A DNA stretch of 44,098 bases from Candidatus Jacksonbacteria bacterium RIFCSPLOWO2_02_FULL_44_20 (GTDB taxonomy: Bacteria; Patescibacteriota; Patescibacteriia; UBA9629): the NCBI GenBank assembly GCA_001818155.1, contig MHJU01000019.1, positions 1 through 44,098 on the forward strand, written 5' to 3'. Below, one piece after another: positions 1-8,876 of this stretch. The translations under genes were made by a program, and so were the position numbers. Position 1 is the first letter of the stretch, and the number at the start of each line of letters is the position of its first letter. The notes below the pieces were generated by a model. The model ran no database searches. It saw only the letters and a list, made by a program, of their open reading frames with translations, and had not been told where the DNA came from.

Positions 1-4
1 ATGA

Positions 5-1831
5 CTATAAGTCGGTTTCGCTTGTCGCGGTTTTTTTCTTTCCAATGAGGCACACAGCCTGCCATGGTTTGTACGCTGATAAAAATGATTGTTCTTTCAC
101 TGTGCCGTCCGGATATTCCACCTTGTAGTCAAATTTCGTTTTTGCCCCGTCATGCGCCCGTTCGGTGCATTTTTTTTCGCCTTCAGGAATATCATCTGTT
201 TCAACAAAAAGAGTTGAGGGCGGTTTTGCAACATCATATATGATAGGTTCGGTCTGCGTTACCTTTCGCCCATCTTTAGCCCCCCAAAATTCAAAGATAA
301 GTTCGTCTTTGTCCGTCATGCGAGTTTGGAGAAGTATATGGCTTCCAGTATCATTAAAAAATTTGCAGTCAGGGTGCGGCGGATAGATCGTGCAATCTGT
401 GCCGGCCGGTTCATAATAACGCACGCGGTAGCTGTGAGCGCGCCGTTCTGTGATGGGGAGTCCGCTTGAAAGCGCTCCGCGAAAAAGCGTTGTGCCGATC
501 TGGCATAGCCCTCCTCCGTATTCCGGAATTGTTCGGTTGCCTTTAATAACAAGTTCAGGAAGATACCCGTGTTCTCCGTCAATTTGTCCCAAAGCCTTGA
601 CAAGAGAAAATTCCTCGCCCGGAGGAATGAGAATGCCGTTTAATGTGTCTGCGCCGATTTTAATATTATGGCGCCGGTTTTGCGGGCTCCCGTCAAATCG
701 CGACACTCCTTGTCCGATAATTTCTTTAATGCCAAGAGTATTTACAGATTCGGTTGTATACTCCGGGAAGACTTGTTCTGTGATTATATCAATCGGATCA
801 TTTTTTGGTGTGTGAAAAAATGCGGCAGTAGTCTGCTCCACTGTTGCATCGTAGGCAATCCTTCGCCCTTCGCGGCTTGGTTTGAACTCAACGACGCGCC
901 TCGCTTCTGTCAGTTGAAACCGCGCTTCCTGCGCTGATTCTTCCACTTGGGGCGCGATTTTTTTTTTGATATATTCAGCAAGTCCGTCAGCGAACGCGAG
1001 ATTCCCTCCGTTTACCGCGATCCAATCTTTATAAACATTTTTATCTATAGCCCATGTTTTGTCATTATAGCGAAATGTCAGTGTTGCCTTTGATGTAAAT
1101 AAAATTTCTATCTCCTTTTTTTTTGGCGCAAGATCAGCCATTATAATCGCTGGAATATCTTCTTTTGCGTGAACTATGAGCGCATCATGCGATAAAGAAA
1201 AAATGCCTTTGCGCAGTTCCTCAATCGCTAAGTCATAGTCCGGAACAATGCCGCGTTCTTCCGGGATGATAACTGCCAGAAGATTGTCTGTTATTAATAG
1301 TTCCGCATTGCGCGCCGGTTTTTCAAGATCTTTGAAGTGATCCTGAAGTGTTTTTTTGATAATATCTTCAAAAAATACGATCCTTGGCGAGATAGATTTT
1401 GTCTTAAAAAAAAGCTTTCCATGCGTGAGGATGTTTGCAAATATCCCTCTTTCGCGGCCAATGCCCCAAATGTCGGAAGTTGTTCCTTCAGAGTCAAAAG
1501 CAAAAAGTTCATAGGCAAGATCAGGATCATCTGCAGAAATAACATGAGGGAAAATCGTTACTTTTTTATTCTGATATTCTGCGACGATGCCTTTGGACTC
1601 AAGCTCATTTATAAATTTTGCGAGCTGATCTTTGAGTTTCCGTTCTGTAATGCCCGAAACTGAACGATTTGAAAGTAAAACACCTGGATATACGCGCGTT
1701 TTGTAGTAGAGCTCAAATAAAAAAACGCTCGCTCCGATTGCCAAAAACAACCCACCAATAAAAAAAAGAGCGACTCGTCCGCGTCGCCTTTTTTTATCAG
1801 GAGACGGTATCGTTTTTGTTGAAAATTTCAT
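5..1831 (-). CDS. VanW family protein, membrane anchored, with peptidoglycan-binding-like N-terminal region
   Basis: N-terminal TM segment; VanW-type core 'GVSRFDGSPQNRRHNIKIGADTLNGILIPPGEEFSL...GGGLCQIGTTLFRGALSSGLPITERRAHS'. Confidence 0.9.
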   Translation of the reverse strand: MKFSTKTIPSPDKKRRRGRVALFFIGGLFLAIGASVFLFELYYKTRVYPGVLLSNRSVSGITERKLKDQLAKFINELESKGIVAEYQNKKVTIFPHVISADDPDLAYELFAFDSEGTTSDIWGIGRERGIFANILTHGKLFFKTKSISPRIVFFEDIIKKTLQDHFKDLEKPARNAELLITDNLLAVIIPEERGIVPDYDLAIEELRKGIFSLSHDALIVHAKEDIPAIIMADLAPKKKEIEILFTSKATLTFRYNDKTWAIDKNVYKDWIAVNGGNLAFADGLAEYIKKKIAPQVEESAQEARFQLTEARRVVEFKPSREGRRIAYDATVEQTTAAFFHTPKNDPIDIITEQVFPEYTTESVNTLGIKEIIGQGVSRFDGSPQNRRHNIKIGADTLNGILIPPGEEFSLVKALGQIDGEHGYLPELVIKGNRTIPEYGGGLCQIGTTLFRGALSSGLPITERRAHSYRVRYYEPAGTDCTIYPPHPDCKFFNDTGSHILLQTRMTDKDELIFEFWGAKDGRKVTQTEPIIYDVAKPPSTLFVETDDIPEGEKKCTERAHDGAKTKFDYKVEYPDGTVKEQSFLSAYKPWQAVCLIGKKKTATSETDL

Positions 1832-2027
1832 GGAGGAGCGCTTCTGCTAGTTCCTGGTTGCTCTTTTCCGTATCCTCTTCGCGAGTTATACGGATTGCAA
1901 ACGCCATGCCCGCGTCCGTTCCGGGCGGCAGATCATCGCGGTGTATTCTCATTGTCTGCCCGTCTTCAAAACAAAGGATCGCGTACGGCTCTTCAAAACG
2001 ATCCAAAACAGCTTTTTTATACATCAT
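1797..2027 (-). CDS. DUF3006-like small protein
   Basis: 76 aa, 'AVLDRFEEPYAILCFEDGQTMRIHRDDLPPGTDAG' resembles DUF3006; overlaps the next gene start. Confidence 0.65.
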   Translation of the reverse strand: MMYKKAVLDRFEEPYAILCFEDGQTMRIHRDDLPPGTDAGMAFAIRITREEDTEKSNQELAEALLHEIFNKNDTVS

Positions 2028-2452
2028 AAAGTTTCTTCCTGTACTGTTATTGGAATTCTATGAGTCTCAATAATTTTTGGCAATCGTACAGTGAGAATTC
2101 CGCGCGTAAACTCCGCGCGCGCTGAATCTTTATTGATTTGACATGGGATAAGAATTGAGCGTGAAAATGGCCCCCAATAATATTCCTGATAATGATGGCG
2201 CATAATCGCCTCGTCAACCGATCGCGATCGGACCCCGCGAATCACAACAATATCGTTTTCTATTGTGATTTCCATACGTTCCGGGTCAACTCCCGCAAGC
2301 GCTGATACAATAACCACATCATCTTCAGTTTCGTACATATCAACCGCAAGTTGCCCTTCGCGGGTTTGTTCAATCCAATTTTCAAGTTCCGCATAGTCTC
2401 TGCCAAGTGCCGCATCAGCTTCAGTAGTTTTTATAATAGGAATCGTTTTCAT
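2024..2452 (-). CDS. Hsp20/alpha-crystallin family small heat-shock protein
   Basis: 'GQLAVDMYETEDDVVIVSALAGVDPERMEITIENDIVVIRGVR...GILTVRLPKI' alpha-crystallin domain. Confidence 0.93.
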   Translation of the reverse strand: MKTIPIIKTTEADAALGRDYAELENWIEQTREGQLAVDMYETEDDVVIVSALAGVDPERMEITIENDIVVIRGVRSRSVDEAIMRHHYQEYYWGPFSRSILIPCQINKDSARAEFTRGILTVRLPKIIETHRIPITVQEETL

Positions 2453-2476
2453 AAATCGGCGACAGTTATGGCTGTA

Positions 2477-2608
2477 TTATAAGGTACGTAAAAATTTTGT
2501 AAACCCCGCGATAAATAAAATAAGGGCACAAACGGTCGTCCTTTTGAAATATAGTTTCATGACGTCCCTAGTGCCCTTAAGTGGGCTCTTGTTGAGACCA
2601 CAGGGCAT
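2477..2608 (-). CDS. Possible 43-aa small protein (MPCGLNKSPLKGTRDVMKLYFKRTTVCALILFIAGFTKFLRTL)
   Basis: Good Shine-Dalgarno (AAAAAGGAGAAAGAATC-ATG on minus strand), hydrophobic C-terminal half; below the ORF-track cutoff. Confidence 0.35.
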   Translation of the reverse strand: MPCGLNKSPLKGTRDVMKLYFKRTTVCALILFIAGFTKFLRTL

Positions 2609-2630
2609 GATTCTTTCTCCTTTTTGTGGA

Positions 2631-2774
2631 TTAAGTTGAAAGGATCACTTCCCTGAATGTGAATCTCAATTTTTGAGCCTGGAAGAAAATTTCTCTACCA
2701 TTCTCGGGTAACGCTTGCTCGTATTTTTTGCCCGTTTTTATTTTTATGAACGAGCGCGAGCAGGAGTTCCCCAT
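2631..2774 (-). CDS. Possible 47-aa small protein
   Basis: Internal ATG of the 70-aa ORF: MGNSCSRSFIKIKTGKKYEQALPENGREIFFQAQKLRFTFREVILST; no clear family. Confidence 0.3.
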   Translation of the reverse strand: MGNSCSRSFIKIKTGKKYEQALPENGREIFFQAQKLRFTFREVILST

Positions 2775-2813
2775 GTTTGTTATTTTTCCAAACAAGATTT
2801 GTGGAACAGTAAA

Positions 2814-2891
2814 GAATCTAGATACTTTAACGATTCTTCTCACTACCTTAAAGTAATAAGAAGATTTGTGGGCGTTAAAGTATCGAGATTC
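2814..2891 (-). repeat. Long inverted repeat / nested hairpin
   Basis: 19-nt arms GAATCTAGATACTTTAACG (2814-2832) and CGTTAAAGTATCGAGATTC (2873-2891) with one mismatch; inner arms pair on the minus strand using G-U wobbles. Confidence 0.75.
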
Positions 2892-2929
2892 TCTGCTGAA
2901 ATTGTCAAAGATCTTTGATTTAGCTTGCC

Positions 2930-2966
2930 TATATTATATCATTCACCACTCTCACTGGTCAATGGT
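2930..2966 (-). promoter_or_regulatory. Putative sigma70-type promoter, minus strand
   Basis: Minus strand TTGACC-N18-TATAAT (TTGACCAGTGAGAGTGGTGAATGATATAAT). Confidence 0.55.
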
Positions 2967-3036
2967 TATGGAGCGGTTCTTGCAATGCGCGATTTTGTTT
3001 TGAAATAAAGGTTTTTAATTGTGAGGGAAAAATATG

Positions 3037-3107
3037 TGTGGATAACTTTTTATTAAGAACAAAAAGAAATTTTAATCAATGGATTATTTATCCACAAGTT
3101 ATTAACA
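3037..3107. promoter_or_regulatory. DnaA-box cluster, candidate replication origin or DnaA-regulated site
   Basis: TGTGGATAA (3037-3045), TTATCCACA (3088-3096), near-box TTATTAACA (3099-3107) in AT-rich DNA between divergent genes. Confidence 0.5.
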
Positions 3108-3202
3108 AACCTTTTTACAGTACATCACATTATTTTTTTACAAAAACATATGGTTTATTTGTTGATTTTTGGGAAAGGTGTACAATATCATTATTATTAT
3201 TT

Positions 3203-5950
3203 ATGATTTTAATCTGCTCACAATGCAAAGGCGCCGGGCTTATCAGCGGGGCCGCGTGTCCAACGTGCCGCGGCAACGAGGAACAGGCGCTTTCGGCAAC
3301 GCTTTTGAATACGCGTCTATTTTTCAATTTTGAAAAAGTTACAGAATGGAACATCGCCGCGCGCAGGGCGGCTTTCACTGTGGATACAGTGATCAATTTT
3401 TCACTGCGCTTGATTGGCGGCGTTGGAATTTTGTTTTTAGCGTTTTATATATATCGGCAGATCCTTTCTCTCAATATAAACATTCCTTTGGGGCTGTTTT
3501 CGTCTGATGTCTGGAATTTACAAAGTCCATATTTGCGCGTATTTTTGGCGACGTTTCTTATTGATCTTTATACTGTCTATCGGACGATGCGCGCGCAAGA
3601 GTTGGAAATGTATGTGATAAAAAAAGAGTATCAGAAAAATGAAAAAAGGGACGCGCAGATTCGTTCGGTTTCTATAAACCGCGCATTTTCTCGTTTTGCG
3701 CTTGAAGTAATAGAAAACGCCTATCTCTTCGCATTACAAAATCATTACAGCGAAGTTCTTCCGTTGCACCTGCTTGCTGTTTTAATCGCGCATCCGCACT
3801 CAAACATTATTTTATTTCGTCTCGGAATTAATCCAGGCGCGCTCGCCGGAAAAATCAAACATGGGCTTCAAGGGTTGCTATATCAGGAACAGCAAAGCGG
3901 GCAACCAAAACGCATGGCGCATTTTTCGCCGGAGACAAAGCTCGTGATTCTGAATGCCTATATGGAAGCGCATGAACGCGGCGGAGAAAAGGTTCAAGTA
4001 TGGGATCTTTGGACGCCGATTGCGGATATTGAAGGATACGCAAAAGAAATTTTATACGATTTAGATATTGAAACGTATAAAATGCGGCATGTTGGGCAGT
4101 GGGTTCAGGTTGAAGAGGACTTGCGGCGCAAAACCGCATTTCGCCGCGCGCATTCTCATGGGGGATTTTTCGCGCGCCACGGCATGGATCGGGCGATGAC
4201 CGCGGTTGAGACAAAAACGTTAAATAGTTTCAGCACCGATCTTACTTACATGGCATCTCGCGGAGCGCTTCCGCCTTCGCTCGGACGCGCAAAAGAAATT
4301 GAGCAGGTCTTTACGATTTTGCAAAGCGGAGCGGCGGGTGTGATGCTTGTTGGAGGGATCGGCGTTGGCAAAGAAAGCATTGTGGACGAGATCGCCGCGC
4401 GCATGAGCGCTGATATGGCGCCAGATATTCTGCGCGATAAACGACTGGTCGCGCTTTCGGTTGCAAGCGTCCTTGCCGGAGGTGGCGCCGAGGGATCTGC
4501 CGAGCGCCTGTACCGCGCGTTATATGAGGCGGCGCATTCCGGAAACATTCTGCTCTTTATCAAAGACATCCATTATCTTGTTGGCGTTGGTTTGAAGGGC
4601 GAGGCGGGAGCAAGCACTGTCGGCATGGACGCGGTTTTGACCGAGGCATTGCAATCGCGCAGATTTTTTGTGATCGGCACGACAGATTACAAAAATTATT
4701 CGCTTCATATAGAACACTCGCCTTTGCGCAACGTTCTTACTCGTATTGAAGTTTTGGAGCCGAATCTTGAAGATACGGTTCTTATGCTTGAGGCGCGCGC
4801 TCCGTTTATTGAAGGAAAACATGGCGTATTTTTTACATATCAAGCTCTTACCGCGGCCGTGGAATTTTCAAACAAGCTCATCCACACTGAACATCAACCT
4901 GAAAAGGCGGAAACGATTTTACGGGAAGTCGCATCCAGTGTCGCAACGTCTCGCGGAAGACGCGCGGTTGTTACTGATCAAGATGTCGCAAAAACGATTG
5001 CGCAAAAGATAAACATGCCGATCGCGCGCCTTGAGAAGTCGGAGAGCGAGAAACTTCTGCGCCTTGAGGAGGAGATTCATAAGCGCTACATCAATCAGGA
5101 TTACGCTGTTGTACAGGTTTCCGCGGCGCTCCGGAGAGCGCGGGCAGAGTTGCGCGACGAGCGCCGGCCGATCGCGAATTTCCTGTTTGTGGGGCCGACC
5201 GGAGTTGGGAAAACTGAACTGGTCAAGCGCATCGCCTCTGTGTATTTTAATTCAGAAAAAGACATGGTGCGGCTGGACATGTCCGAGTTTCAGGAAATCG
5301 GTGGCATCACTCGGCTTATCGGAGAAGGAGAGACGCCCGGACTTTTAACCGAGAGCGTGCGCATGAATCCATATAGCGTGCTTTTGCTTGATGAACTTGA
5401 AAAGGCGCATCCTAATATTTTAAACTTATTTTTACAGGTGATGGACGACGGACGTCTGACAAGCGGCGAGGGTGAGGTTATTGACTTCACGAATTTAATT
5501 ATCGTTGCGACAAGTAACGCAGGCACTAAAAAGGTGCAGGAATATCTTGCATCCGGGAAACGCATTGAGGATATTCGCGAGCAGTTTGTAAAAAAAGATT
5601 TGCTGGAATGGTTTAAGCCGGAGTTTATAAACCGATTTGACGATGTAATTGTTTTTAAGCCGCTCTCCGAGGAAAACATTCAGGCTATCGCGCAGTTGAT
5701 TTTAACTGATATTGCGGGGAAACTTGAGTCTAAAGGGATTAAGCTTCGTATTGCGCCTGGAGCGGTCGTGGAACTTGCCAACTTTGGTTTTGACCCACTG
5801 TTTGGCGCGCGCCCATTGCGCCGCGCGATTCAGGATCATGTGCAAAACGCGCTTGCGAATTATCTCATTGCGGGCCAAATCGGGCGGCGCGACACTGTGC
5901 ATCTAGAGCCGGGCGGCGTGATTCGCATTGAGAAAGCGGCGGAGTTGTAG
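3203..5950 (+). CDS. ClpC/ClpA-like AAA+ ATPase with N-terminal zinc-ribbon and TM segments
   Basis: Clp_N-like region, two AAA modules, ClpB_D2 C-terminus; ATG at 3203 gives MILICSQCKGAG...CPTCRG; the track's 3038 GTG start would overlap the DnaA boxes. Confidence 0.88.
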   Translation: MILICSQCKGAGLISGAACPTCRGNEEQALSATLLNTRLFFNFEKVTEWNIAARRAAFTVDTVINFSLRLIGGVGILFLAFYIYRQILSLNINIPLGLFSSDVWNLQSPYLRVFLATFLIDLYTVYRTMRAQELEMYVIKKEYQKNEKRDAQIRSVSINRAFSRFALEVIENAYLFALQNHYSEVLPLHLLAVLIAHPHSNIILFRLGINPGALAGKIKHGLQGLLYQEQQSGQPKRMAHFSPETKLVILNAYMEAHERGGEKVQVWDLWTPIADIEGYAKEILYDLDIETYKMRHVGQWVQVEEDLRRKTAFRRAHSHGGFFARHGMDRAMTAVETKTLNSFSTDLTYMASRGALPPSLGRAKEIEQVFTILQSGAAGVMLVGGIGVGKESIVDEIAARMSADMAPDILRDKRLVALSVASVLAGGGAEGSAERLYRALYEAAHSGNILLFIKDIHYLVGVGLKGEAGASTVGMDAVLTEALQSRRFFVIGTTDYKNYSLHIEHSPLRNVLTRIEVLEPNLEDTVLMLEARAPFIEGKHGVFFTYQALTAAVEFSNKLIHTEHQPEKAETILREVASSVATSRGRRAVVTDQDVAKTIAQKINMPIARLEKSESEKLLRLEEEIHKRYINQDYAVVQVSAALRRARAELRDERRPIANFLFVGPTGVGKTELVKRIASVYFNSEKDMVRLDMSEFQEIGGITRLIGEGETPGLLTESVRMNPYSVLLLDELEKAHPNILNLFLQVMDDGRLTSGEGEVIDFTNLIIVATSNAGTKKVQEYLASGKRIEDIREQFVKKDLLEWFKPEFINRFDDVIVFKPLSEENIQAIAQLILTDIAGKLESKGIKLRIAPGAVVELANFGFDPLFGARPLRRAIQDHVQNALANYLIAGQIGRRDTVHLEPGGVIRIEKAAEL

Positions 5951-6174
5951 GCGATTATGGCTTCAGTAAGTGATACAAAGGCTTTGACTTTTCTCCATAT
6001 CTTTGTTATCCTCGGGTGGTAATACTCACGCCTTAATTAGGAACCCAAACATTATTTATGTTTTTTTGCCAGTCTTCTTTTAACTATTTTTTGAGAACTC
6101 TTACAATTGCATAAGAAGAACGGTATATTACGAAAAAAGTGCGCGGGCATTCTAATTACGGATGAAAACAGAAG

Positions 6175-7695
6175 ATGCTTATTACTATTGTATTTATTAT
6201 TATAGCGCTTGCGATCGGCGTTATCTTCGGTTATAGCGTTCGCGCGTTTATTGTCGCAAAACAGATTGGAAGCGCTGAAAGAAAAGCCAAGGACATTCTT
6301 GACAACGCAAAAGATAAGGAAAAGGAAATCCTTATTAAAGCGAAAGAAAAGGCAATCGCCGCGATTGATGAAGTAAAGCGGGAGGAATCAGAATTAAAGC
6401 ATGAATTGCGCGTTCGTCAGGAACGGTTAGAAAAACGCGAAGAGGTATTTGACGCGAAACTTTTAGAGCTTGAACGTTCTAAGGAAGAGTATCAGAAAAA
6501 ACTGGCCGATGTTGATGAACTGAAAGCAAAAGCACTGGAAGTCAAAGAAGAGCAGGTGAAAAAATTGGAGAAAATCGCAGGCCTCACGATTGACGAGGCA
6601 AAAGAGGTGCTATTCAAAAACACCGAAGAGCGCATCAAAGACGAACTCGCTACGCGCATTCGCAAACTTGAGGCTGAATCATCATACGAAGTTGAGAAAC
6701 GCGCAAAGCATGTTATCGCAACAGCCATGCAAAGAGTCGCAAGTTCTGTTGCGCAGGAAACTACAATCACGTCAGTTGTGATTCCAAGTGAAGAGATGAA
6801 AGGGCGCATCATCGGGAAAGAGGGCAGAAATATAAAGACAATTGAAAGATTGACCGGCACAGAAATCGTGATTGATGAAACTCCAAACACAATTTGGATT
6901 TCCGGCTACAGCCCGATCCGCCGTCATTGGTGCAGAATTGCTCTTGAAAAACTTATTTTGGACGGCAGAATTCACCCCGGACGTATTGAAGAAGCGGTTT
7001 TGGAGGCGAAAACAGACCTCGCGCGCGATATTCAAAAAGCCGGAGAGGAAGCGGCGTATCAGGCAGGAGTTGTCGGGCTTGATCCGAAACTTATCCGTAT
7101 TTTAGGCCGCCTGAAGTATCGCACGAGTTACGGACAGAACGTTCTCCAGCACTCGGTTGAGGTTGCGCTCATTTCAAAGATGCTTGCGGAAGAACTTGGC
7201 GGGGATGTGGCTATGTGCACAAAAGGCGGACTTCTTCATGATATCGGCAAAGCTGTTGACCACGAGGTTCAGGGCGCGCATCCGGAGATCGGGTACGAGA
7301 TCATGAAAAAATTCAATCTCCCCGAAGAGATTGCGTACATGGCGATTTCGCACCACGAGGATAATCCTAAAACTTTGGAGGGGATTATAAATAAAGTCGC
7401 TGATGCGATTTCCGGCTCTCGTCCAGGTGCTCGTAAAGATACATTTGAAAATTATGTCCAGCGCCTGCAGGAGCTTGAGGACACGGCAAAGCAGTTTAAG
7501 GGCGTTTCTCATGTGTATGCGATTTATGCGGGCCGGGAAGTGCGCGTGTTTGTAACGCCAACAGAGATTGGGGATTTAGAGGCCATAAAACTTGCCCGCG
7601 ATATTGCCGATAAAATTGAAACAGAGTTAAAATATCCGGGTGAAATTAAAGTTACAGTGATTAGAGAAACGCGGGTGGACGAGTATGCAAGATAA
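6175..7695 (+). CDS. rny: Ribonuclease Y
   Basis: N-terminal TM, coiled coil, KH ('GRIIGKEGRNIKTIERLTGTEIVIDETP') and HD ('GGLLHDIGKAVDHE') domains. Confidence 0.97.
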   Translation: MLITIVFIIIALAIGVIFGYSVRAFIVAKQIGSAERKAKDILDNAKDKEKEILIKAKEKAIAAIDEVKREESELKHELRVRQERLEKREEVFDAKLLELERSKEEYQKKLADVDELKAKALEVKEEQVKKLEKIAGLTIDEAKEVLFKNTEERIKDELATRIRKLEAESSYEVEKRAKHVIATAMQRVASSVAQETTITSVVIPSEEMKGRIIGKEGRNIKTIERLTGTEIVIDETPNTIWISGYSPIRRHWCRIALEKLILDGRIHPGRIEEAVLEAKTDLARDIQKAGEEAAYQAGVVGLDPKLIRILGRLKYRTSYGQNVLQHSVEVALISKMLAEELGGDVAMCTKGGLLHDIGKAVDHEVQGAHPEIGYEIMKKFNLPEEIAYMAISHHEDNPKTLEGIINKVADAISGSRPGARKDTFENYVQRLQELEDTAKQFKGVSHVYAIYAGREVRVFVTPTEIGDLEAIKLARDIADKIETELKYPGEIKVTVIRETRVDEYAR

Positions 7696-8521
7696 AAACC
7701 TAAAATTCAAAACTCAAAACTCAAAACTGTTGAAAGTTTTATTTATCGGCGATGTTGTAGGGAAATCTGGCCGCAGGGGCGTAAAAGAGATACTGCCCGC
7801 TCTTCGCAAAGAACGCGGCATTGATTTAGTGATTGCCAATATAGAAAATATAGCCCACGGCAAAGGTATAAGCGAGCCGACCGTGCGCGAGATGATGGGA
7901 GCTGGAGTTGACGCGTTTACATCAGGCAATCACGTTTGGGCTAAAAAAGAAGGGATTTTTCTTCTTGACAATCCAGAGTTTCCAATTCTTCGCCCGGCAA
8001 ATTACCCGCCAGGCGTTCCTGGTCGCGGCATGCTTGAAATGAGCGTAAAGAAACAGCCGGTTGTTATCATAAATCTCATTGGACGGGTATTTATGAAGGA
8101 TGATTTTGACGATCCGTTTCGCGCCTTTGATTCGTTGCTAAAAACTGCGCCGAAAAATGCAATTATTATCGTTGATTTTCACGCCGAAGCAACAAGCGAA
8201 AAGCGCGCATTCGGATTTTATGCCGGAGATCGGGCGCATTTAATTTGCGGCACGCACACGCATGTCGGAACAGCGGATACAGTTATTGTGAACGGACGCG
8301 CAGGATATGTAACCGACGCCGGAATGACAGGAGCCGAGGACAGTATCCTTGGAGTCGCAAAAGATGGTATTATCGCGCAATTCTTGACACAGCTTCACGC
8401 TCGTCATACAATGGTTGACGCTGGGGCGGTTATTTTCAACAGTGTTTTAGCGGAAATAACAGTTGGGAAGTGCGTAAAAATTGAACGATGCGATATGATA
8501 TTAAATAAAGAAAGGGGGTGA
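7685..8521 (+). CDS. YmdB family metallophosphoesterase (TIGR00282)
   Basis: 'KVLFIGDVVGKSGRRGVKEILPALRKERGIDLVIANIENIAHGKGI...GNHVW...GTHTHV'. Confidence 0.93.
   Translation: MQDKNLKFKTQNSKLLKVLFIGDVVGKSGRRGVKEILPALRKERGIDLVIANIENIAHGKGISEPTVREMMGAGVDAFTSGNHVWAKKEGIFLLDNPEFPILRPANYPPGVPGRGMLEMSVKKQPVVIINLIGRVFMKDDFDDPFRAFDSLLKTAPKNAIIIVDFHAEATSEKRAFGFYAGDRAHLICGTHTHVGTADTVIVNGRAGYVTDAGMTGAEDSILGVAKDGIIAQFLTQLHARHTMVDAGAVIFNSVLAEITVGKCVKIERCDMILNKERG
7702..7728 (+). repeat. Heptamer tandem repeat (AAAACTC)n
   Basis: AAAATTCAAAACTCAAAACTCAAAACT at the 5' end of the YmdB-like gene. Confidence 0.85.
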
Positions 8522-8525
8522 TACT

Positions 8526-8801
8526 ATGACAAAAGCAGATTTAGCTCAAAAAGTTGCAGGTGTTTTAGGCACTTCTAAAGTAGATGGGGAAAGAGCCGTG
8601 AACACCGTTGTTGACGAGATTATAAAGGCATTAAAGCGCGGGGAGGAGGTTGCGCTTACAGGATTTGGAACCTTTAGCGTCTCAAAACGAAAACCGCGGA
8701 TGGGCGTTAATCCGCAGAATCCGTCCATAAAGATTCAAATTCCCGCTATGCAGGTGCCAAAGTTTAAGGCAGGCAAGGCATTGAAAGAAGCAGTGAGGTA
8801 A
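8526..8801 (+). CDS. hup: HU family DNA-binding protein
   Basis: MTKADLAQKVAGVLG...ALTGFGTFSVSKRKPRMGVNPQNP; SD GAAAGGGGGTG. Confidence 0.96.
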   Translation: MTKADLAQKVAGVLGTSKVDGERAVNTVVDEIIKALKRGEEVALTGFGTFSVSKRKPRMGVNPQNPSIKIQIPAMQVPKFKAGKALKEAVR

Positions 8802-8834
8802 AAATAAATATATTTAATTTTACTAAACATCAAT

Positions 8835-8874
8835 AAATCCAGCCCAACGATAATTCATCGGGCTGGATTTTGTT
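8835..8874 (+). terminator. Intrinsic terminator downstream of HU gene
   Basis: AAATCCAGCCC - 14-nt loop - GGGCTGGATTTTGTT. Confidence 0.85.
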
Positions 8875-8876
8875 AA

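Noticed and set aside
3038-3202. N-terminal extension of the ClpC-like ORF from a GTG at 3038
   Set aside because: The extension runs through AT-rich DNA with DnaA boxes, has no domain character, and ATG 3203 gives the zinc-ribbon N-terminus
3855-4843. Antisense ORFs inside clpC (119, 107, 107 aa) and similar shadow ORFs throughout the track
   Set aside because: Basic/Ser/Arg-rich translations with no domain; they mirror strongly supported genes on the other strand
5957-6022. Short ORF MASVSDTKALTFLHIFVILGW* after clpC as a leader peptide
   Set aside because: No run of one regulatory codon, no terminator/antiterminator pair before rny
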